DNA from: an uncultured Butyricicoccus sp.
GTDB taxonomy: Bacteria > Bacillota > Clostridia > Oscillospirales > Butyricicoccaceae
Assembly: GCA_900544475.1 (NCBI GenBank)
Contig: UQVU01000062.1
Span: forward strand, 1-10,068
Reading direction: 5' to 3'
Length of the DNA stretch: 10,068 bases
Positions 6,073-10,068 of this stretch are shown piece by piece. Positions within the stretch are counted from its first letter, which is position 1, and each line of letters begins with the position of its first letter. The notes beneath the pieces are model-generated. The model was given only the letters and a program-made list of their open reading frames with translations. It had not been told where the DNA came from and did no database searches. Made by a program: the position numbers and the translations under genes.

Positions 6073-7392
6073 TCAGTAGCGTTCGAAGTAAAGCTGACGC
6101 TCGGCGGCGGTTCGGTCATCGGCGAGAGCAATGCGGTCGTGCTCGGCCTGCTTTGCGGCGAAAAAGGCGGTGCGCATCTTCTCGGGCAGGTACTTCACGA
6201 TAAACTCGCTGTTCTGGGCGAGACGGATGGCGTCGCAGAGCGAACCCGGCAGAGCGTCGTACTTCGCGCGGACGGCCTCACTTGCGGTAAACAGGTTCTC
6301 GGTGCAGGCCGGGGCGAGCGTCAGCTTATCCTCGATGCCGTCGAGTCCCGCATGAATGAGCAGGGCAAAGACGATATACGGATTGATGCAGCCGTCAAAC
6401 GAGCGGAGCTTGAAGCGGTTCGGCTTGCCGCCGGTCGCGAGGGGAACGGTGATGAGGGGAGCGCGGTTCTGGTGCGACCAGGTGATGTACTTCGGCGCTT
6501 CGAACTCGCCGAGGCGCTGGAAGGAATTCGTGAGCGGATTGCCGAAGATGGTCATTTCGGCGGCGCGGCGCAGCACGCCCGCGATGAACTGCTGACCCTC
6601 CTCGGACTCCTCGAACGAGGGATGGAAGAGGTTTTTGCCGTTTTTCGTGATCGAGACCGCGAGATGCAGGCCGCTGCCCGGGGTGTTCTGGAGGGGTTTC
6701 GGCAGGAAGGACGCGAACAGGCCGCTCGAGGACGCCATGGACTTTACGACCCACTTGAAGGTCACGAAGTTGTCCGCCGCTTCGAGCGCTTCGGCGGCGC
6801 GGAAATCGACCTCGTTCTGGCCGGGACCCTGCTCATGGTGCGAGGATTCCGGCTGAATGTTCATCTCCTCGAGCGTCAGGCAGATCTGACGGCGGACGTT
6901 TTCCGCCTTGTCGAGCGGAGCGACGTCGAAATATTCGCCGTGGTCGTGCGGAATGGTGGTCGGATGACCGTTCTCGTCCAGCTCGAACAGATAGAACTCG
7001 CTCGCGGTGCACATCGTCAGCGCATAGCCGGCTTTTCGTGCTCTGCGGCTCGCCTCGCGCAGCAGATAGCGGCCGTCGCCCTCGAACGGGGTGCCGTCCG
7101 GGTAGCGGATGTCGCAGTAGAAGCGCACGACGCGGCCCTGTGCCGGACGCCACGGCAGAACGGAAAGCGTTGCCGGGTCGGGAAACAGCAGCAGGTCGGA
7201 GGCGTCTACGTTGAGAAAGCCGCGCAGCGCGGAGGCATTGAAATGAATGCCGTACTCAAAGGCGCGGGTCAGCTCGGTCGGCTGAATGGCAATGTTCTTC
7301 TGGTTTCCGAAAATGTCACAGAACGCCAGACGGATGAATTTAACGTCGTTCTCCTGAATAAATTGTACGACTTCGCTCATGGTGGTATCCAT
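6073..7392 (-). CDS. glnA: Glutamine synthetase-family protein (GSI type) with altered catalytic residues
   Basis: This 439-residue protein covers the full GSI fold (usual length about 440-470), with the N-terminal beta-grasp DVKFIRLAFCDIFGNQKN (16-33) and the C-terminal catalytic domain. GSI joins ammonia to glutamate using ATP. Conserved sites by motif alignment are E132, E187 (SSHHE) and E194 (GQNEVDF), equivalent to metal-n1 ligands; H243 (GSGLH); R293 (QRL); E298 (EFEAP); R310 (QNR); R326 and R330. Altered sites are N52 (Asp of FDGSS), A130 (first Glu of the E-x-E motif, a metal-n2 ligand), T315 (Arg of IRIP) and K328 (Glu of R-x-E-x-R, a metal-n2 ligand). These suggest a non-canonical GS, another gamma-glutamyl ligase or a regulatory pseudoenzyme. 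GGAGG (7401-7405) lies 8 bases before the ATG at 7392; the ATG at 7380 is an alternative. The operon context and the downstream ANTAR regulator support a role in nitrogen metabolism. Confidence 0.85.
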   Translation of the reverse strand: MDTTMSEVVQFIQENDVKFIRLAFCDIFGNQKNIAIQPTELTRAFEYGIHFNASALRGFLNVDASDLLLFPDPATLSVLPWRPAQGRVVRFYCDIRYPDGTPFEGDGRYLLREASRRARKAGYALTMCTASEFYLFELDENGHPTTIPHDHGEYFDVAPLDKAENVRRQICLTLEEMNIQPESSHHEQGPGQNEVDFRAAEALEAADNFVTFKWVVKSMASSSGLFASFLPKPLQNTPGSGLHLAVSITKNGKNLFHPSFEESEEGQQFIAGVLRRAAEMTIFGNPLTNSFQRLGEFEAPKYITWSHQNRAPLITVPLATGGKPNRFKLRSFDGCINPYIVFALLIHAGLDGIEDKLTLAPACTENLFTASEAVRAKYDALPGSLCDAIRLAQNSEFIVKYLPEKMRTAFFAAKQAEHDRIALADDRTAAERQLYFERY

Positions 7393-7427
7393 ACGGCGAG
7401 CCTCCTTTTCTTTTATCCGGACAGGCG

Positions 7428-7457
7428 AAAAAGCTCCGACTGCGAAGGGGAGCTTTT
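7428..7457 (-). terminator. Intercistronic terminator-like hairpin, possible attenuator ahead of glnA
   Basis: In the 87-base gap between the GXGXG gene and glnA, the minus strand reads AAAAGCTCC, an 11-base loop, GGAGCTTTT, then T: a 9-bp stem ending in five T's (7428-7432). This is intrinsic-terminator-like and lies only about 35 bases before the glnA start, leaving no room for a separate promoter. It could partly stop transcription or be relieved by an antiterminator such as the ANTAR protein encoded downstream. I did not find the classical ANTAR paired hexaloop hairpins here. A simple processing hairpin is possible. Confidence 0.55.
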
Positions 7458-7479
7458 CCGTACCGGTCTGAGTATTGTC

Positions 7480-8214
7480 TTACGCTTCAAAGGTGTAGAG
7501 CTGCTTGTAGCCTGCCGCCGGATTGGGCGTCAGAACGAAATACTTCTGCGCAAGCAGCTCGGCAGCATTTGCACCGAAATGACGGGCGTATTCCTTGATA
7601 TAGGGCGCGATGTGGATCATATCCGCCTCGGTCGCCTCGTTTACGAGCACCTGAGGGGGCAGACCGGTCGGCGCTTTATCACATCTTAACACAATTTTGC
7701 CGCCGTGCATACCCGTTCCGCAGAAATTGTTGACCGGATACGCGCCGTTCTGGCCGATGCCGAGCACGAGGATAAGGCCGCCCGCCTGATACTCACCGAG
7801 GAACGAGCCGGCCTTGCCGCCGATGACGACGACGGGGAAGTGCTCCTGATAGGCCTTCATGTGGATGCCGCCGCGGTAGCCGCAGTCGCCCTCGATGAAG
7901 ATGCGGCCGCCGCGCATACCGTAGCCGCAGGCGTCGCCGACGTTGCCGTGGATGATGATGTCGCCCTCGTTCATCGTGTCGCCGACGGCTTCCTGCGCGT
8001 TGCCGAACACTTCGAGCTTGGAGCCGTTGAGGTACTGGCCGAGGCCGTTGCCCGGCGTGCCGTAGACCGTGATGGTCTTGCCCGAGGAGCCGCAGCCGAT
8101 GTAGCGCTGGCCGATCACGTTTTCGATCGTGATGTTGTCGTCCTTTTCCGCTGCTTCGCGGACTTTTTCGTTTACCTGCTTGTAATAGGTAAGACCTGCC
8201 TGAATTGTCGTCAT
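7480..8214 (-). CDS. GXGXG-motif protein, stand-alone glutamate synthase domain 3 (GltB3-like)
   Basis: This 244-residue protein is built largely of short glycine-rich repeats typical of the right-handed beta-helix of glutamate synthase domain 3 and of FwdC/FmdC. Examples are GQRYIGCGSSG (35-45), GNGLGQYLNG (55-64), GNAQEAVGDTMNEG (71-84), GNVGDACGYGMRGG (90-103), GDCGYRGG (109-116) and GTGMHGG (166-172). In large GltB this domain packs against the FMN and amidotransferase domains; in archaea and many Clostridia it is a separate polypeptide, as here. After the helix comes a C-terminal tail (about 185-244). The ATG at 8214 overlaps the stop of the upstream oxidoreductase by one base (TGATG), with GGAGG at 8224-8228, so translation is probably coupled. 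The neighbouring ferredoxin and FAD oxidoreductase support the glutamate synthase reading over formylmethanofuran dehydrogenase. The other two GltB domains are not in the window. Confidence 0.87.
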   Translation of the reverse strand: MTTIQAGLTYYKQVNEKVREAAEKDDNITIENVIGQRYIGCGSSGKTITVYGTPGNGLGQYLNGSKLEVFGNAQEAVGDTMNEGDIIIHGNVGDACGYGMRGGRIFIEGDCGYRGGIHMKAYQEHFPVVVIGGKAGSFLGEYQAGGLILVLGIGQNGAYPVNNFCGTGMHGGKIVLRCDKAPTGLPPQVLVNEATEADMIHIAPYIKEYARHFGANAAELLAQKYFVLTPNPAAGYKQLYTFEA

Positions 8215-9452
8215 CAGTGTGCGCCTCCTAACTTCTTTGCGCGTTCTGCGTGAGAGAATGCCATCAGCTGCGGCTTTTCGCGAATCAGCTCAAAGTCGAT
8301 GGTGTCGAGCGGGGTCTGCTCGCGGATAAGCGAGGTGTAGATGCCTGCGCGGTCCACGTCGCCGATGAGGATGAAGCCGACGAGCCGGTTGTCGCGCGTG
8401 ACGAGCAGCTTGTAGTGCTCGTCGTCCTGCTCCAGATAGGTTTCGCCGTCATAGGAACCCGCGGTGATCATGTGCAGACCCATGAAGCCCGAAGCGTTCA
8501 TCGGGATGGACTTGGTAAACGAGCAGACGCGGCCCGCCATGTTGCGGCCTGCGGTTTCGCCCTGCATATAGGCGTTCGGCAGGATGGCGAGAATGCGGTC
8601 CACACCGGCGGCGATGTCGTGGGAGACCGTGCAGTCGCCTGCGGCGTAGATGTTCGGCACGCAGGTCGCGGAGTGCTCGTCGATGAGAATGCCGCGGTTG
8701 ACCTCGCAGCCTGCCTCGGCGGCAAGTTCGGTGTTCGGGCGGACGCCGACCGCCACGACCAGAATATCAAAGTCGATTTCGCCGCCGCTCTTGAGGTGCG
8801 CCTTCGCCGGCTCGAACTGCGCCACCGAGTCGCCGAGCAGGAATTTTACGCCCTTGCTCTCGATGTGCTTCTGGATGATGGCCGCCGGGACCTCGGTCAG
8901 AACGTTCGGCAGAATGCGCGGCGCAAGGTCGATAACGGTCAGCTCGGAAACGCGCTGATAGATGCCCTCGGCGCACTTGAGGCCGATAAGGCCCGCGCCG
9001 ACGATGAGCACGCGCTTGTCGTTCTTGTCGCCAAGCATTTCGTTCAAGTGCTTCGCGTCGTCGAGCGTCATGAAGCTCGTTTTATTCTCGACCTTGTCCA
9101 GACCCTCCATCGGGGGGACGAACGGACGCGAGCCGGTACAGATGCACAGGCGGTCGTAGGGGACGGACTCGCCGCTTTCGAGGGTGACGGTCTGCTTTTT
9201 GGAGTCGATGTGCTGCACCGTCTTGCCGAGCATGGCGGTCACATTGTTCTTCTCGTAGAAGTCCTCCGGGCGGTATCGGAGCATTTTCTCCTCGGTCGTC
9301 TTGCCGAGCAGCATATAGGAAATGAGCGGACGGCCGTAAACGTGGTACGGCTCGGTGGAGATGACCGTGATGGGGCCGACCTTGTCCGCCGAGCGGATTC
9401 CCTCGATAGCGCCGACGGCTGCGGTGCCGTTGCCGATGATAACGTATTTCAT
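8214..9452 (-). CDS. NAD(P)/FAD-dependent oxidoreductase (pyridine nucleotide-disulfide reductase fold)
   Basis: This 412-residue flavoprotein has an N-terminal FAD site VIIGNGTAAVGAIEGIR (4-20), ICTGSRPFVPP (104-114), the NAD(P)-binding VLIVGAGLIGLKCAEG (148-163), VVAVGVRPNTELA (232-244), and the second FAD motif NIYAAGDC (267-274). The domain pattern resembles NADH:rubredoxin reductase and the N-terminal part of NirB nitrite reductase; no redox CxxC or iron-sulfur motif is visible. With the adjacent 4Fe-4S protein it probably carries electrons from NAD(P)H to a split glutamate synthase, the role GltD plays in bacteria; this is inference from context. The frame is open to an ATG at 9545, but that stretch overlaps the ferredoxin gene. 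The ATG at 9452 opens directly on the Rossmann motif and is preceded by GGAGAGGTG. It starts 5 bases after the ferredoxin stop and ends with a one-base overlap with the GXGXG gene. Confidence 0.88.
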   Translation of the reverse strand: MKYVIIGNGTAAVGAIEGIRSADKVGPITVISTEPYHVYGRPLISYMLLGKTTEEKMLRYRPEDFYEKNNVTAMLGKTVQHIDSKKQTVTLESGESVPYDRLCICTGSRPFVPPMEGLDKVENKTSFMTLDDAKHLNEMLGDKNDKRVLIVGAGLIGLKCAEGIYQRVSELTVIDLAPRILPNVLTEVPAAIIQKHIESKGVKFLLGDSVAQFEPAKAHLKSGGEIDFDILVVAVGVRPNTELAAEAGCEVNRGILIDEHSATCVPNIYAAGDCTVSHDIAAGVDRILAILPNAYMQGETAGRNMAGRVCSFTKSIPMNASGFMGLHMITAGSYDGETYLEQDDEHYKLLVTRDNRLVGFILIGDVDRAGIYTSLIREQTPLDTIDFELIREKPQLMAFSHAERAKKLGGAH

Positions 9453-9457
9453 TCTGC

Positions 9458-9886
9458 TCACCTCTCCTCGTAGACGATAGCCTTGTTCGGGCAGCCCTGT
9501 ACGCACATCGGCTGACCGAACGCATTCTTCGCGCACAGCTCGCATTTCTGGATAGCGCCCTCATTCGAGGTCGAAAGCGCGCCGTAGGGGCAGGACAGGA
9601 TGCAGGTGTAGCAGCCGACGCACTTGTCGGAGTCGATCTGCACCGCGCCGTCCACGATGGTCAGCGCACCCGAGATGCAGCCCTTGACGCACAGCGGGTC
9701 GGTGCAGTGGCGGCAGGATACCGCAAAGGAAATGTTGTTGCGCTCCTCGATGCGGATGCGGGGCGCGATCTTGTGGTCCTTGAGCGCCTTGACCATCGAG
9801 GACTTGCCGGAGTTCGCAAACGCGCAGTAATACTCACAGAGATGGCAGCCAAGACACCATTTTTCATTGACATATACTCGTTTCAT
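9458..9886 (-). CDS. 4Fe-4S ferredoxin-type electron transfer protein with four clusters
   Basis: This 142-residue protein has 16 cysteines in four sets, so it can hold four 4Fe-4S clusters in the manner of HycB/DmsB-type iron-sulfur subunits. The sets are CLGCHLCEYYC (11-21), CRHCTDPLCVKGC (58-70), CVGCYTCILSCP (89-100), and CELC plus CVQGC (115-118, 128-132). It probably passes electrons between the FAD oxidoreductase encoded 5 bases downstream and a partner enzyme, most likely the split glutamate synthase. There is no signal peptide or Tat motif, so it is cytoplasmic. The start is only moderately supported: AAAGGG (9898-9903) lies 11 bases before the ATG at 9886, a weak spacing, but the family homology starts at this Met (MKRVYVNEKWCLGC). 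It is the first minus-strand gene visible. I could not identify a convincing promoter in 9887-9932, so the operon may begin beyond the window. Confidence 0.88.
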   Translation of the reverse strand: MKRVYVNEKWCLGCHLCEYYCAFANSGKSSMVKALKDHKIAPRIRIEERNNISFAVSCRHCTDPLCVKGCISGALTIVDGAVQIDSDKCVGCYTCILSCPYGALSTSNEGAIQKCELCAKNAFGQPMCVQGCPNKAIVYEER

Positions 9887-9932
9887 CTATTGTAAGACCC
9901 TTTCTTGTCGATAAGAGTGGCAAAATTCATAT

Positions 9933-10061
9933 CGTAGGGCGGGCTGCCCTCAGCCCGCCGTTCCCAATCGATGGCACGCCGTTTTCTGCGGCGGGGTGAG
10001 GGCAGAAGGTGAATTGCGGCACAGCCGCAAGAGAAGCCACCCTGGGGTGCTCCGCCCTACG
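9933..10061. repeat. About 129-bp GC-rich palindromic repeat with nested hairpins (MITE-like)
   Basis: Perfect 10-base terminal inverted repeats CGTAGGGCGG (9933-9942) and CCGCCCTACG (10052-10061) bound the element. Inside, CTGCCCTCAGCCCGCCG (9944-9960) is complementary at 16 of 17 positions to CGGCGGGGTGAGGGCAG (9989-10005). It can also fold locally as GGCGGGCTG / CAGCCCGCC (9938-9946 / 9951-9959). Another perfect hairpin is TTGCGGC / GCCGCAA (10014-10020 / 10024-10030). There is no ORF of note and no transposase. It is unrelated in sequence to the repeat at 3907-4073. The window ends 7 bases after it, so flanking duplications cannot be judged on the right side. Confidence 0.7.
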
Positions 10062-10068
10062 GTGTGGA

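Noticed and set aside
6067..7689. Long plus-strand open frame of 540 codons opposite the glutamine synthetase gene
   Set aside because: It is the antisense shadow of a GSI gene with clear motifs and a good ribosome site. The plus-strand product is arginine- and glutamate-rich with no family motif.
8250..9473. Plus-strand open frame of 407 codons opposite the FAD oxidoreductase
   Set aside because: It is antisense to a gene with FAD and NAD(P) motifs, its composition is biased (Asp, Val, Ala, Arg), and it has no recognisable domain. High GC explains the lack of stops.
9887..9932. Promoter for the ferredoxin-to-ANTAR operon
   Set aside because: TTGCCA- and TACAAT-like boxes exist on the minus strand but not at a workable spacing.

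Overview
The window looks like a chromosomal segment of a fairly GC-rich Clostridia-type Firmicute, probably from the gut Oscillospiraceae/Ruminococcaceae group. This is an inference. It rests on strong AGGAGG-type ribosome binding sites, an aspartate-less ANTAR regulator beside a glutamine synthetase, a split glutamate synthase of the archaeal/clostridial type, a DUF3006 protein paired with a ComEC-like hydrolase, and two families of palindromic intergenic repeats. I found no rRNA, tRNA, CRISPR array, transposase or phage gene.

Plus-strand half (1-5420). A SEDS-family cell-wall polymerase (RodA-like, 19-1155) is followed by a 166-base gap with a near-consensus sigma-A promoter. That promoter drives a tight three-gene unit: the sodium/proline symporter putP, a membrane-anchored ComEC-like metallo-beta-lactamase-fold hydrolase, and a small DUF3006 protein. 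A 167-bp imperfect palindrome (3907-4073), which looks like a non-autonomous mobile repeat, fills most of the gap before a PLP-dependent decarboxylase of the diaminopimelate decarboxylase type (lysA-like, 4101-5366). A bidirectional intrinsic terminator (5388-5420) closes this half.

Minus-strand half (5437-9886), read right to left. One operon encodes a 16-cysteine 4Fe-4S protein, an NAD(P)/FAD oxidoreductase, a stand-alone GXGXG (glutamate synthase domain 3) protein, a glutamine synthetase-family protein and an ANTAR-domain regulator. The first three genes touch or nearly touch. A terminator-like hairpin lies between the GXGXG gene and the glutamine synthetase gene, and could be an attenuation point. 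The set fits the GS/GOGAT route of ammonium assimilation, but the amidotransferase and FMN domains of glutamate synthase are not in the window. They may lie upstream, beyond a second palindromic repeat at 9933-10061.

The most interesting points: the glutamine synthetase-like protein has substitutions at four positions that are catalytic or metal-binding in classical GSI enzymes; the ANTAR regulator has a receiver domain without its phosphorylation aspartate; these two degenerate proteins are adjacent; a possible attenuator precedes them; and two unrelated palindromic repeats sit in the gene gaps. I did not find a wholly new multi-gene system. The non-canonical GS/pseudo-receiver ANTAR pair is the best candidate for undescribed biology.
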